Shown piece by piece: positions 1 through 8,582 of a stretch of 63,228 nt of DNA. This DNA is from BRH-c54 sp032251145 (lineage in GTDB: Bacteria > Bacteroidota > Bacteroidia > Flavobacteriales_E > Vicingaceae). Position 1 is the first letter of the stretch; each line of letters starts with the position of its first letter. Where the stretch lies: assembly GCA_032251145.1 (NCBI GenBank), contig JAVVER010000006.1:1-63228 (forward strand). Direction: 5' to 3'. Position numbers and translations under genes: made by a program. Under the pieces are notes generated by a model. The model did not search any database, had not been told where the DNA came from, and saw only the letters and a list, made by a program, of their open reading frames with translations.

Positions 1-34
1 CAATATATTGTACTATTGGTGTTTTATTAACAAA

Positions 35-52
35 GGACTTTAAACAACTTCT
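35..52. repeat. single copy of an 18-bp element end
   Basis: The 18-mer GGACTTTAAACAACTTCT at the window edge is identical to the right arm of the inverted-repeat element at 46390-46552. The bases to its left here do not obviously match the interior of that element, so this is either the end of a different copy or a solitary end. Seen directly in the sequence; its mobility is an inference. Confidence 0.55.
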
Positions 53-200
53 ATATTAAAATTTATTTCTATGCAATTTTTTTAAGAGGAGATACTAAAC
101 CGATGTGGTTAATAAAAATATTTATTTGATTTAAAATTTGTTAACCTGATGTGTGGTTGTAAACTAGAAAAACAAAAATGGCTAAATAACACAGAAAAAG

Positions 201-285
201 CAGAGGGGAAGGGATTCGAACCCCCGAAACATTGCTGTTTACACGCTTTCCAAGCGTGCGCCTTAAGCCACTCGGCCACCCCTCT
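201..285 (-). tRNA. tRNA-Ser (GGA)
   Basis: Read on the minus strand, a 7-bp acceptor stem AGAGGGG/CCCCTCT encloses a class II tRNA with a D-arm (GGCCGAGUGG), an anticodon arm with loop CUUGGAAA giving anticodon GGA, a long variable arm as expected for serine, and a T-arm with GGUUCGAAUCC. The discriminator base at 201 reads G, the serine identity base. CCA is not encoded. It decodes UCC/UCU serine codons. A TAnnTTTG box lies 24 bp upstream of the 5' end. An apparent 67-residue reading frame across the tRNA is spurious. Confidence 0.96.
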
Positions 286-309
286 GTTTATATTATAAAT
301 TAAGGATTG

Positions 310-317
310 CAAAAATA
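310..317 (-). promoter_or_regulatory. -7 box of the tRNA-Ser promoter
   Basis: TATTTTTG on the minus strand fits the Bacteroidota -7 consensus TAnnTTTG and lies 24 bp upstream of the tRNA 5' end. No clear TTG -33 element is seen at the expected distance, so the call rests on one box and its placement. Confidence 0.45.
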
Positions 318-388
318 TCTTTTTTTTATAGAAGATTACCTAGTGAAGTTAAATAATCTTAAAATAATATAAGCATTAAAAAAAATCT

Positions 389-396
389 TACCTTTG
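389..396 (+). promoter_or_regulatory. -7 box upstream of the HMA gene pair
   Basis: TACCTTTG matches TAnnTTTG exactly and ends 19 bases before the ATG at 416, giving a short leader. It would drive both HMA genes (416-1095). No convincing -33 element is visible. Confidence 0.45.
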
Positions 397-415
397 AAGT
401 ATTAAATTATTTAAG

Positions 416-619
416 ATGAATGTAGAATTAAAATTAGAAGGATTGAGTTGCGGACACTGTGTGAAAGCAGTAGAAAACATTCTTGGTGATTTAGAAGGAG
501 TGAAGCAATATACTGTTAGTTTGCCTGATACAGCTACTGTTGAGTTTGATGAAAATACCATCAACATTGAAAAAATAAAACAAACTATAAACGATTCTGA
601 AATCTATAAAGCCCTTTAA
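416..619 (+). CDS. CopZ-like HMA-domain metallochaperone
   Basis: A 67-residue protein consisting of a single heavy-metal-associated (HMA) domain. The metal-binding motif GLSCGHC lies near residues 9-15, with the two cysteines in the usual CxxC spacing, followed by the typical helix (VKAVENILGDLEGV). It has no signal peptide, so it is expected to be cytoplasmic and to carry Cu(I) or another soft metal. The length is normal for CopZ/Atx1-type chaperones. The next gene begins two bases after its stop and encodes an exported HMA protein, so the two probably form one transcript handling the same metal. No ATPase partner is in the window, so the metal is uncertain. Confidence 0.85.
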   Translation: MNVELKLEGLSCGHCVKAVENILGDLEGVKQYTVSLPDTATVEFDENTINIEKIKQTINDSEIYKAL

Positions 620-621
620 TT

Positions 622-1095
622 ATGAAAAACACGAACATTTTTTTAGCTTTAACATTTGCTTCAATGAGCTTTTTTATAGCTTGTAGTAATGAAAGTAGCA
701 CTTCTGAAACTGTAACCGAAAAGTCTGTTATTGACCCAACAAAAGTTGTTGCTGTTGATTTTAAAATTGACGGAATGACCTGCAAAATGGGTTGTGCTAA
801 AACTATTGAAAAAACTATTGCAGGTTTAAATGGTGTGGCAGCTAGTAAAGTTGATTTTGATGCTGAAAAAGGTCATTTTGAATTTGATGAATCAATTATT
901 TCTGAAAAAGAAATTATTACTGCAATTGAAAAAGTTGCTGACCAATATAAAGTAAAAGATTGGAAAGAAGAAAAAGAGGCTTTAGAAGAAAATACTCCTT
1001 CAGAAACCAAAAGTGAGGACAAGTCATTTACAAATGTTAAAATGCCAACATTTGAAATTCCTAATATTTTTAAATTCTTAATTAATCAACTATAA
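622..1095 (+). CDS. HMA-domain lipoprotein
   Basis: A 157-residue protein with a lipoprotein signal peptide ending in a lipobox (FFIACSN; Cys21), so it is exported and lipid-anchored. Residues about 43-110 form an HMA domain, but the metal site reads MTCKMGCA, a CxxxC rather than CxxC spacing. The tail (115-140) is rich in Glu and Lys and looks disordered. It is coupled to the cytoplasmic HMA gene upstream (two-base gap), suggesting a cytoplasm/envelope pair for one metal. The altered Cys spacing may change metal preference or geometry; this is inference. A bidirectional terminator follows about 90 bp downstream. Confidence 0.8.
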   Translation: MKNTNIFLALTFASMSFFIACSNESSTSETVTEKSVIDPTKVVAVDFKIDGMTCKMGCAKTIEKTIAGLNGVAASKVDFDAEKGHFEFDESIISEKEIITAIEKVADQYKVKDWKEEKEALEENTPSETKSEDKSFTNVKMPTFEIPNIFKFLINQL

Positions 1096-1183
1096 GGATA
1101 GAAGAATTTTAAATTAGTAATTCATTTTAAGAGAACAGATAACTTTTTTTCAATTTTTTCACATTAAATTTTAACTAAAAAAA

Positions 1184-1205
1184 ACCATACAAATTAATGT
1201 ATGGT
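1184..1205. terminator. bidirectional intrinsic terminator
   Basis: A 7-bp stem (ACCATAC/GTATGGT) with an 8-nt loop is flanked by an A run on the left and a T run on the right, so it can stop both the HMA pair (plus strand) and the peroxiredoxin-like gene (minus strand) that converge here. Confidence 0.8.
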
Positions 1206-1233
1206 TTTTTTTTTTTGAAAAACTTTAAGTTTT

Positions 1234-1836
1234 TTATTTTAAGGTTTTTAAAACCGCCAATAGCATAGCAGCACTTAAACGTGCTTTTACATTAGGATTG
1301 ATATATTCAAAATCAATAACGCCAGTTGTATTTATTACAAAAACGGAAGGAACAGGTAGGATTCCTTCATTTGCATTTCCAGAAGCTTCTAACAACATGG
1401 GTTTATATTTGTCGGGAGCTTTAAAAGCAATGCCAAATGCTTGTGCTACTTTTAAATCGGCATCAGAATATAATTTATAGCTTAATTTATGTTTTCCTAA
1501 AGATTCTTTTAGTTTTTCAGGAGAATCAGGACTAATAGCAACCATTTGGTAACCTAACGCATTAATTTCTTTTTCTGCTTCTTGTAACTCAGCTAAATGG
1601 GCATTACAAAACGGACACCAACCTCCTCTATAAAACATTAATACTGTTGGTTTTTCTGTTAAAATTGTTTTTAAAGCAACTGATTTTCCATTGATGTCTT
1701 TAAGCTCAACATCTGGGGCATTTTCACCAATTAATAAAGGAGAAATATCGGTTGCTGCTTCGGCAACTTGGGCTTTAATGTTTAAACTAACAGCTGCGGC
1801 TATTAAAGTTAATAAAATTGTTTTTTTCATAATCAT
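1234..1836 (-). CDS. exported peroxiredoxin-like (AhpC/TSA) protein
   Basis: A 200-residue redoxin with an N-terminal signal peptide (IMKKTILLTLIAAAVSLNIKAQ), hence exported. The active site is FYRGGWCPFCNAHLAEL near residues 68-84: the CPFC pair after a GGW turn is typical of the peroxiredoxin-like subfamily, where the first Cys would attack peroxide and the second resolve it or act as a thioredoxin-like pair. Met1-Ile-Met3 allows a start at 1830 instead of 1836; the Met3 start gives a more usual signal peptide. It converges on the HMA pair and is followed upstream by kmo on the same strand with a 90-bp gap. The substrate is unknown. Confidence 0.85.
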   Translation of the reverse strand: MIMKKTILLTLIAAAVSLNIKAQVAEAATDISPLLIGENAPDVELKDINGKSVALKTILTEKPTVLMFYRGGWCPFCNAHLAELQEAEKEINALGYQMVAISPDSPEKLKESLGKHKLSYKLYSDADLKVAQAFGIAFKAPDKYKPMLLEASGNANEGILPVPSVFVINTTGVIDFEYINPNVKARLSAAMLLAVLKTLK

Positions 1837-1925
1837 TTAATTTTTAGTTAGATAATTTATTTTTTACTAAATTACTTTAATCAATTAGGGTAAAAAATTT
1901 TATTAACAAATTTTCTGAAAATGTA

Positions 1926-3263
1926 TTAAGATAATTCTTTCAAAATAGCATTTTCTACTTCTTGGCTATTCCATTTTTCTTCAATATTATTAAATGCTGC
2001 CATTACTTTTTTCATAATAGCATCCTGAATTTGACCTTTTTTCCATGCTTCGGAATAACGGATATGGCTAAAAGTTACTTGGCTATATAAAGGCATCCAC
2101 TTGTCGGGATGTTTTTCTGAGAAGTGAGCTTCAATTTTCTTTTGCAATAAAAATTTTGGATCAGCAACATAATCACGCATTACGTAATAATTATGTAGCG
2201 ATAAATCCTGAACGCCATCACCATCGGGCTTTCTCATTAGTTGGTATTCTTCAAAAACTTTTTTCCAGTCTTCTTTATGTTTCTGCATTAATTCCCACAA
2301 AACAGTACAATCTTCAAAACCAGCATTCATTCCTTGTCCGTAAAAAGGCACTGTTGCGTGTGAGGCATCTCCCATAAGAGCAGTTTTGCCATGGGTCCAC
2401 GGGTAGCAACGAATAATGGCTAATGAAGAAAGTGGATGATCTTGCCAAGCATCAGCAATGTTGGGCATCATCTCATAAAAATCGGGAAAAGTGGTTTTAA
2501 AAAAAGTATTTACCGCTTCTTTGGTAGTCAATGTTTCAAAAGAATTTTCGCCTTTAAAAGGCATGAATAAGGTACAGGTAAAAGAACCATCTTCATTAGG
2601 AAGAGCTATTAACATAAATCTTCCTCTTGGCCAAATGTGTAAGGCATTTTTTTCTAATTTGTAAGAACCGTCTGCATTGGCTGGAAGTAAGATTTCACGG
2701 TAACCGTCTTCAATATAATTCTGACTAAAATTAAATTTATCTAGCACTTGAAAAGAATTGTATCTTACAGCAGAGAAAGCTCCATCGGCTGCAAAAACCA
2801 CATCCGATTGGTATTGTTTTTTCTCGCCTGAAGCAGTTTCTGTATAAACGATACCATTTTCTAAATCTGCTTTGTAGCAGCGTTCGTTATAAAAAATTTG
2901 AGCATTACCTTGTTTTTCGGCAATGTCCATCATTTTAGCATTTACACCACCACGAGAAACAGAGTAAATTGCCTGACCTTCCTTACCGTAAGGTTGAAAA
3001 GTTAGGTTTCCTTTTAAATCATGCATCATTCTGCCTGGCATAGGAATAGCAATTTCTCTTATTTCATCACCCACACCCACGGTGTCTAAAGCTTTCCAGC
3101 CTCTTGTAGATAAAGCCAAGTTAATAGATTTTCCTGCTGAAATTTCTGCCTTTCTGATGTCTGGTCGTCTTTCTACTATAGTTACTTTATATCCTGCTTT
3201 TGAAAGATATACTGCCCACAAAGAGCCTACTAATCCTGCTCCTACTATTGTTGCTGTTTTCAT
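1926..3263 (-). CDS. kmo: kynurenine 3-monooxygenase
   Basis: A 445-residue FAD enzyme that hydroxylates L-kynurenine to 3-hydroxykynurenine using NADPH and O2. The N-terminus has the dinucleotide-binding fold (IVGAGLVGSLWAVYLSKAGY) and ERRPDIRK at the end of strand 2; the second FAD motif LMGDASHATVPFYGQGMN with the following FEDC is near residues 296-318, typical of KMO. Length agrees with bacterial KMO. Kynureninase lies just downstream in the genome order (3710-4993) on the same strand, separated by one small gene, so the window holds two successive steps of tryptophan catabolism. No 3-hydroxyanthranilate dioxygenase or tryptophan dioxygenase is seen here. Confidence 0.95.
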   Translation of the reverse strand: MKTATIVGAGLVGSLWAVYLSKAGYKVTIVERRPDIRKAEISAGKSINLALSTRGWKALDTVGVGDEIREIAIPMPGRMMHDLKGNLTFQPYGKEGQAIYSVSRGGVNAKMMDIAEKQGNAQIFYNERCYKADLENGIVYTETASGEKKQYQSDVVFAADGAFSAVRYNSFQVLDKFNFSQNYIEDGYREILLPANADGSYKLEKNALHIWPRGRFMLIALPNEDGSFTCTLFMPFKGENSFETLTTKEAVNTFFKTTFPDFYEMMPNIADAWQDHPLSSLAIIRCYPWTHGKTALMGDASHATVPFYGQGMNAGFEDCTVLWELMQKHKEDWKKVFEEYQLMRKPDGDGVQDLSLHNYYVMRDYVADPKFLLQKKIEAHFSEKHPDKWMPLYSQVTFSHIRYSEAWKKGQIQDAIMKKVMAAFNNIEEKWNSQEVENAILKELS

Positions 3264-3282
3264 TTTAGTTTAAAAGTTTAGC

Positions 3283-3304
3283 CCCCTCAATCCCCCAAAG
3301 GGGG
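3283..3304. repeat. C/G-rich palindromic intergenic element
   Basis: CCCCC-AAA-GGGGG (3292-3304), preceded by another C5 run, is a strikingly GC-rich hairpin in an AT-rich gap between kmo and the next gene. A similar C5...G5 arrangement occurs at 47888-47925. It may work as a terminator-like structure or be a dispersed repeat; no T run follows. Confidence 0.5.
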
Positions 3305-3326
3305 AAGTTAGGAAAGTTGTTAATAG

Positions 3327-3656
3327 TTATTTGTTGTAAAAACCAATTATTTCATTTTTCGAAGGTTTACTAACAGAATACTTTATTAGTAAACTATCTC
3401 CAATTTGTTGATTACCATGTCTTTTACCTGTTGTAAAATCATCTTTATAAATTGAATCTTCTACAGTATAAAAATAATATGCTTTTTGATAGTATCCAAT
3501 CCCTTTAATTCCTCTAACAATATCTATTTTCTCAACATATCCTTTTGTTTTTGCTGTTTTGCCAAAAAATATAGTTGGTAACTCAAAATTATTCCACATT
3601 AAATAACCTGCAATTATCAGGAATAATATGGCAAATACAGCTGGATTTCCTCTCAT
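3327..3656 (-). CDS. small membrane-anchored protein, DUF3592-like
   Basis: A 109-residue protein with one N-terminal membrane segment (FAILFLIIAGYLMWNN, about residues 8-23). The rest is a short beta-rich domain (KTKGYVEKIDIVRGIKG... YYFYTVEDSIYKDDF... IGDSLLIKYSVSKPSKNEI) resembling the DUF3592 type of small domain, in which a variable strand is followed by a conserved 'v.Y....P' motif. No catalytic residues are evident. It sits between kmo and kynU on the same strand, but its gaps (about 60 bp on each side) and the GC-rich hairpin make co-transcription uncertain. A role in kynurenine metabolism should not be assumed. Confidence 0.6.
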   Translation of the reverse strand: MRGNPAVFAILFLIIAGYLMWNNFELPTIFFGKTAKTKGYVEKIDIVRGIKGIGYYQKAYYFYTVEDSIYKDDFTTGKRHGNQQIGDSLLIKYSVSKPSKNEIIGFYNK

Positions 3657-3709
3657 TTTATAAAATGACTAATTAGTTCACTCATCCTCACATTTACAAA
3701 TCTACACAT

Positions 3710-4993
3710 CTACACATTATTCTTCAAAATCTCTCCAAAACGATACACATCTACAAAAGAATTGTAAAGAGGAACTGGTGCCATTCTAATCGCGTTTGGT
3801 TCTCTCCAATCTGAAATTACTCCTTCGTTAGTAAGTTGGTTAAATAGATTCTTACCAAATCCGTGAGCTATAACAGAAACCTGACAGCCTCTTTCTTTCC
3901 AATTTCTTGGTGTAATAATTTCTAACGATTTTCCTGAAGATTTATCTAAGTGCTTTTCGTTGATGTCATCAATAATAAATTCTAAATACCCTGAAAGCAT
4001 TTTTTGTTTTTTGAGTAATTTCTCCATACCTACTTCATCAAAAATATCAACTGCGGCCTTATGTGCAGCCATAGTTAATACCGGAGCGTTACTCATTTGC
4101 CATGCTTCAGCAGACTTCATAGGCTGAAAACCTTTTTCCATTAAAAAACGGGTTTCTTTTTCTTGTCCCCACCAACCTGCAAATCTTGGTAAATCTGTAT
4201 TCTCGCAATGACGCTCGTGTATAAAAACGCCTGAAACCCCACCAGGTCCTGAGTTTAAATATTTATAAGAACACCAACAAGCAAAATCCACCTTCCATTC
4301 GTGGAGTTTTAATTCAATATTTCCTGCTCCGTGAGCTAAATCAAAACCAACATTAGCACCAACTTTATGTCCTGCTTCGGTAATGGCTTTCATATCAAAA
4401 ACTTGTCCTGTAAAATAATTTACTCCGCCTATCATTACACACGCTAAACTGTTTCCAGCATTTTCAATAGCCGTAATAATATCTTCGTTTCTAATAGTTC
4501 TCTCGCCCTCTCTAGGAGCTACTTCAATAATGGCTTCATCAGGATTAAAACCTGCATTTCTAACTTGCATTTCTAATGCGTATTGGTCGGAAGGGAAAGC
4601 TTTGGCTTCACAAACAATTTTATATCTTTGGTTGGTTGGGCGGTAAAATGAAACCATTAATAAATTTAGGTTTACGGTAAGATTATTCATAACCACTACC
4701 TCTTTGGGTAAAGCACCTACAATTTTTGAAATTGGTTTAGCAAATTGTTCATGGTAAGAAAACCAAGGATTTTTAGCATGAAAATGACCTTCAACACCCC
4801 ATTTTGCCCAATCTTCTAATTCCTGATTAATGTAAGCTGCTGTTGACTTTGGTTGTAAGCCCAAAGAGTTTCCTGTAAAGTAAATGGTTTCCTTACCATT
4901 AATAATGGGGATATGGAACTTACTTCTGTAACTTCTTAATTCATCTTGCTCGTCTAATTCTTGAGCAAACGTTAATGAGTTCTGAAAATTCAT
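3710..4993 (-). CDS. kynU: kynureninase
   Basis: A 427-residue PLP enzyme that cleaves kynurenine or 3-hydroxykynurenine to (3-hydroxy)anthranilate and alanine. The PLP-binding region is clear: FDLAHGAGNIEL with the Asp that holds the pyridine nitrogen, then CSYKYLNSGPGG, whose Lys would form the Schiff base. The motif YFTGNSLGLQPKS near residue 38 is typical of kynureninase N-termini and the length is normal. With kmo it converts kynurenine to 3-hydroxyanthranilate, feeding either NAD synthesis through quinolinate or catabolism; the next enzyme is not in the window. Confidence 0.96.
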   Translation of the reverse strand: MNFQNSLTFAQELDEQDELRSYRSKFHIPIINGKETIYFTGNSLGLQPKSTAAYINQELEDWAKWGVEGHFHAKNPWFSYHEQFAKPISKIVGALPKEVVVMNNLTVNLNLLMVSFYRPTNQRYKIVCEAKAFPSDQYALEMQVRNAGFNPDEAIIEVAPREGERTIRNEDIITAIENAGNSLACVMIGGVNYFTGQVFDMKAITEAGHKVGANVGFDLAHGAGNIELKLHEWKVDFACWCSYKYLNSGPGGVSGVFIHERHCENTDLPRFAGWWGQEKETRFLMEKGFQPMKSAEAWQMSNAPVLTMAAHKAAVDIFDEVGMEKLLKKQKMLSGYLEFIIDDINEKHLDKSSGKSLEIITPRNWKERGCQVSVIAHGFGKNLFNQLTNEGVISDWREPNAIRMAPVPLYNSFVDVYRFGEILKNNV

Positions 4994-5041
4994 TTGTTAG
5001 TTGATTAGTTTAAATGTTTATAAATTTAGTTTTTATTGTTA

Positions 5042-6502
5042 TTAATGTCGACTAGTGTGTTGGATAAGTCCTTTTTTTTTGGGGTTTAGGGGGTTTTTCT
5101 TATAATTCACATCCATAGCTACAATTAAGGCTATAAATCCCCAAAAAGGAACGGATAATTTATCAGTATCTAAATAATTATTCATAAACCCGTGAAGTAC
5201 ATAGGTAAACAAGCCTAAAAGTGTAAAAAGGATAACTGTTTTCTTTTCGCCTTCTAGTTTGTGATAGAGTAGGGAGCCTCTGTAAAAAACAGTAATAACA
5301 ATAAGTAAAAAAGTTAATGTTCCTAAAACACCAGATTCTGCTAGTGGACCAATGTATTCGCTGTGGGCATTTCCATTGGAGCTTGTATTTGTGCTTATGA
5401 TGGTCATTTCATTAGAAAGTTGAAAGGGAGCATACTGAAAAATATAAGTTCCAGGTCCCCAGCCAACAATAGGTCTTTCTAAAAACATCCGCCAAGCACA
5501 ACTCCAACGGTTTAATCGCTCTAAGTTAGAAGCATCTGTAGAAACATTAGACATAGATTGAACGTGTTCTGTAAGCTCTCCTGATGAATCTTGATCATTT
5601 TTTTCTAAGCTGTGCATAATGGTTGTCCAACTACTGGCTAGCATAATTCCTGCAAATAAACCTACTAAAATTAGGGAGCTAAATCGAATTTTAAGTTTGT
5701 AAATGATAAAAAGAACAGCAGCAGCTATTAAACTTAACCATGCAGCACGAGTGTAGGACAATATAATTCCAATTATAAAAATGGTAATAAGGGATAAGGT
5801 TATTGTTTTAAAAATTGGACTATTTTTCTTGAAAAGGAAAATGAATAAAATAGGTAAATACATAGCTAAAGCAGCACCGTAAGAGGTGTGGTCTTTATAA
5901 AAAGGCCACATTACCCAATGCGAAGCTTTTTCATCGAAACTATAAATGGACAATCTTACAACACTGTATATTATAACTATAATTAAAGGGATGATGTAAG
6001 CCCAAAAGTAAACTTTATAGTTTTTATAATTTTTAAAAAGTTGAGTAGCGATAAAATAAAAACAAACAACAAACCACATTCGGGCTAATAAAAATTTAAA
6101 TGATACTATAGGCATAGTACTGGTAATGGAAGTGATAAAAATCCATATCAAATTAATTATAATGGCTATGGAAACGGGGTGTCTGAATATTTTAGCATCA
6201 AACGACTTGTGGTAAAAAAGTTTGAAAAAAAATAGGAGCATTACACCAAACATTAGAGGGTCGGTGGGTAAATACATACCTATGCCACCGTGACCACCAA
6301 TTTCGAGATTAAAGGATAGAGGAGTAGCAAAAACAATGAACCACATGAGTTTATCTAAGTGAAAAAAAGCCATAAAGATTAATGCTATGGCAAGAGGTAG
6401 AAGTGCTAAATAAGGAAAGTTGAGGTAAAAAAGATAGCTGTTTAATAATATAAATAAAAAACTAGCTAGGTAAATCCAATATGAATAAAGTAATTTAATC
6501 AA
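5042..6502 (-). CDS. O-antigen ligase / polymerase family membrane protein
   Basis: A 486-residue polytopic protein with about 10-12 membrane segments. The large periplasmic loop carries the Wzy_C-type signature: RLNRWSCAWRMFLERPIVGW, GPGTY, then NAHSEYIGPLAESGVLG, where the conserved His and following residues are typical of WaaL/Wzy enzymes that join or polymerise surface polysaccharide on a lipid carrier. The gene follows a Wzz-like gene with a 10-bp gap (6513-7532), so the two likely act on the same polysaccharide. WaaL and Wzy cannot be told apart from sequence alone; the Wzz neighbour slightly favours a polymerase-linked role. Confidence 0.85.
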   Translation of the reverse strand: MIKLLYSYWIYLASFLFILLNSYLFYLNFPYLALLPLAIALIFMAFFHLDKLMWFIVFATPLSFNLEIGGHGGIGMYLPTDPLMFGVMLLFFFKLFYHKSFDAKIFRHPVSIAIIINLIWIFITSITSTMPIVSFKFLLARMWFVVCFYFIATQLFKNYKNYKVYFWAYIIPLIIVIIYSVVRLSIYSFDEKASHWVMWPFYKDHTSYGAALAMYLPILFIFLFKKNSPIFKTITLSLITIFIIGIILSYTRAAWLSLIAAAVLFIIYKLKIRFSSLILVGLFAGIMLASSWTTIMHSLEKNDQDSSGELTEHVQSMSNVSTDASNLERLNRWSCAWRMFLERPIVGWGPGTYIFQYAPFQLSNEMTIISTNTSSNGNAHSEYIGPLAESGVLGTLTFLLIVITVFYRGSLLYHKLEGEKKTVILFTLLGLFTYVLHGFMNNYLDTDKLSVPFWGFIALIVAMDVNYKKNPLNPKKKGLIQHTSRH

Positions 6503-6512
6503 ATTAAATCTT

Positions 6513-7532
6513 TTAATCTTGATTGAGGTTTGTTAAATTAGAAATACTATCTTTTATCAATAAAAATACAAAGGTTAAAAGGAATGCAGACATCACTGAA
6601 ATTAGTACTATTAACATTCTTTTTGGGGTGTGTTTTTTGTCAGCAGGAGTGGCGTAATCTAATACAAATTTGTAAGACAGTAAGTTGTTAGCGTCTAGCT
6701 GTACCTCTTCTAATTTAGATTTAAGAAAAGCAAGCTGTTTGTTTTCGTAAGCTAGTAAATCTCTAAATTTTGTAAACCTAGAACCGTATTTTGCAAATAC
6801 ACTTAGCTTTTTTTCTAGCGACTCAATTGCAGAAGTTTTACCTTGTAAAATTGCGATAGAAAGTTGCTCAGTATATCTTTCTACTTGGGATTCATATTCT
6901 ATAATGCCCAATTCCATATATGTTTTAAGAGAATCTTGTAATGAGTTAACATAGTTAACTTGGTCATCATGTTTTTTTTGAACAAGAAAAAAAGCTTGTT
7001 GGCTAGTTTCTTTTTGCATTTCAATTATGGTAACATCTACTAGTTTGGCAATTTCGTTAGCAATTTTTGCAGCCATTTCGGGTGATTTGTCTAATACTTC
7101 GATTTCTACGGCTGAAAATTTAGTAATATTAAAAGTAATGTTACCTTGAAACACTTCTATCAGTTTTGCTTTCCATTTAGGTTGAAGTGTATCAATTTCG
7201 TAATATGAAATTAAATTAAGATTTTTTACTGTTTGATTTCGAATTTTGTCTGACTTTAAAATTTGCATTAAGGTTTCTGCTTCTTCTTTTTCTCCAAACT
7301 TTAAAATATCATCTTTATAAGGCGTGCTACCAATTAGTGGTCTAGAAATAGAGCTAATAGCTTTAGGAAACATTGTAACTGTAGATTTATACATATCTGT
7401 TATAAATAGTGAAACAATTACAGAAACAATAAATGCAATAGTACTAACAATAATTAGTGGTTTTTTCCATCTAAACATTAAAATTATTAAGTTCTGGTTG
7501 TTTAGAAAGGATGTCGAATTTTTAGTATTCAA
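6513..7532 (-). CDS. Wzz/LPS chain-length determinant-like protein
   Basis: A 339-residue protein with the polysaccharide co-polymerase plan: a membrane segment at about residues 25-48 (PLIIVSTIAFIVSVIVSLFI), a long mainly helical periplasmic part containing coiled coil (about 170-290), and a second membrane segment near 308-328 (MLIVLISVMSAFLLTFVFLL). The C-terminal part of this pattern is preceded by a Pro-rich turn (TPADKKHTPKR), as in Wzz. No cytoplasmic tyrosine-kinase domain is attached. It would set the modal chain length of the polymer made or ligated by the gene product downstream at 5042-6502. Confidence 0.85.
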   Translation of the reverse strand: MNTKNSTSFLNNQNLIILMFRWKKPLIIVSTIAFIVSVIVSLFITDMYKSTVTMFPKAISSISRPLIGSTPYKDDILKFGEKEEAETLMQILKSDKIRNQTVKNLNLISYYEIDTLQPKWKAKLIEVFQGNITFNITKFSAVEIEVLDKSPEMAAKIANEIAKLVDVTIIEMQKETSQQAFFLVQKKHDDQVNYVNSLQDSLKTYMELGIIEYESQVERYTEQLSIAILQGKTSAIESLEKKLSVFAKYGSRFTKFRDLLAYENKQLAFLKSKLEEVQLDANNLLSYKFVLDYATPADKKHTPKRMLIVLISVMSAFLLTFVFLLIKDSISNLTNLNQD

Positions 7533-7607
7533 TTGAATTAATTTTAAAAATGAAAGTCAAAAATACCTAATTTATTTTGAATGTTGAATAACTTTAGAGT
7601 AGAGAGC

Positions 7608-8510
7608 TTAATTATATGTAATAAACTCTTTTAATTCTTCAACATCAAAAAACTCGCCTGTCCATTTTTTTTTAACAATACTTTCTTCAACATAATAAAT
7701 TGATGGCAAAGTTCCTCCACTGTATTTAAAAAAAGTATCATCAGTCATCCATAATATGGGATAATTTAAAGCTGTAGATGTTATAAACTCTTTTAGGTTA
7801 TCTTCTTTTTTTGAGGCGATAACAATAAATACATTAGTAATGTTATTTTCTTTATTTAGAAAAGAGAGTTTGTGAGCAGCATTTTCACAATGAGGACAAC
7901 TAGCACTAAAAAAGACTAAAATTTTTTTTCCAGACGTAAAATTGATTGCTGTATTAGATTGATAAAAAGTTTGAGGTAAACCTGACCAATCTACAACTTT
8001 ATTTAACGATTTGGAAGGTGTATTTTGTAACCCAACTCTATTAAGCAAGAAGGTAGTAATAAAAGAAGTAATTAAAAGACCAATTACAAAAAGCCATATT
8101 TTAGGAAGCCAATCTTTTTTAGGTAAGGCGAATAAAACCAACATTAAAACAATGTTTTTCATTAATGAGCTAAGAGGCGAAAGAGCTATAAGTTGACCAA
8201 AACAACCGCAATCGGAAGTGTTTCCTTCGGTAAATAGTAAAAAAATAAGGTAAAGACTAAATACTACTAACATTGATTGAGCTAAATAGTATATTAGTTT
8301 ATTTGCCCAAAGATTAATTAAAATAGAAACTCCAATAAAAATTTCAAAGGCTATTATAGTTCTAGCTATAAATGGAGCTAATATCCAATTTGATATTCCT
8401 AAGTCTATAAAAACTACCTCAAATGGTTCTATAGGGAATAGTTTACTTATTCCAGAGAGAATAAAAACTCCTGCAGTTAAAAATTGTAGTATAAAAAATA
8501 AAATCCTCAT
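7608..8510 (-). CDS. MauE/DoxX-type membrane protein with C-terminal thioredoxin-like domain
   Basis: A 300-residue fusion. Residues 1-165 form four to five membrane helices of the MauE/DoxX family (FILSGISKLFPIEPF) with a conserved DCGCFGQ loop near residue 100, a probable redox Cys pair. After the fifth helix, residues 195-300 form a thioredoxin-like domain with FFSASCPHCENAAHKL as active site (CPHC) and a later GTLPSIYYVEE cis-Pro motif. The layout suggests electron transfer across the inner membrane from one Cys pair to the other. The gene 72 bp upstream on the same strand encodes a Cys-rich lipoprotein, a possible substrate. Exact partner unknown. Confidence 0.8.
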   Translation of the reverse strand: MRILFFILQFLTAGVFILSGISKLFPIEPFEVVFIDLGISNWILAPFIARTIIAFEIFIGVSILINLWANKLIYYLAQSMLVVFSLYLIFLLFTEGNTSDCGCFGQLIALSPLSSLMKNIVLMLVLFALPKKDWLPKIWLFVIGLLITSFITTFLLNRVGLQNTPSKSLNKVVDWSGLPQTFYQSNTAINFTSGKKILVFFSASCPHCENAAHKLSFLNKENNITNVFIVIASKKEDNLKEFITSTALNYPILWMTDDTFFKYSGGTLPSIYYVEESIVKKKWTGEFFDVEELKEFITYN

Positions 8511-8582
8511 TTCTTAGGTAAAAAAATATCCTACCATTATTAATAGTAGGATAAAATTTAATAATAATTTAAAAGTATAAGA

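Noticed and set aside
109..312. A 67-codon frame on the minus strand
   Set aside because: It runs through the tRNA-Ser gene; its predicted peptide is the translated tRNA plus flanks.
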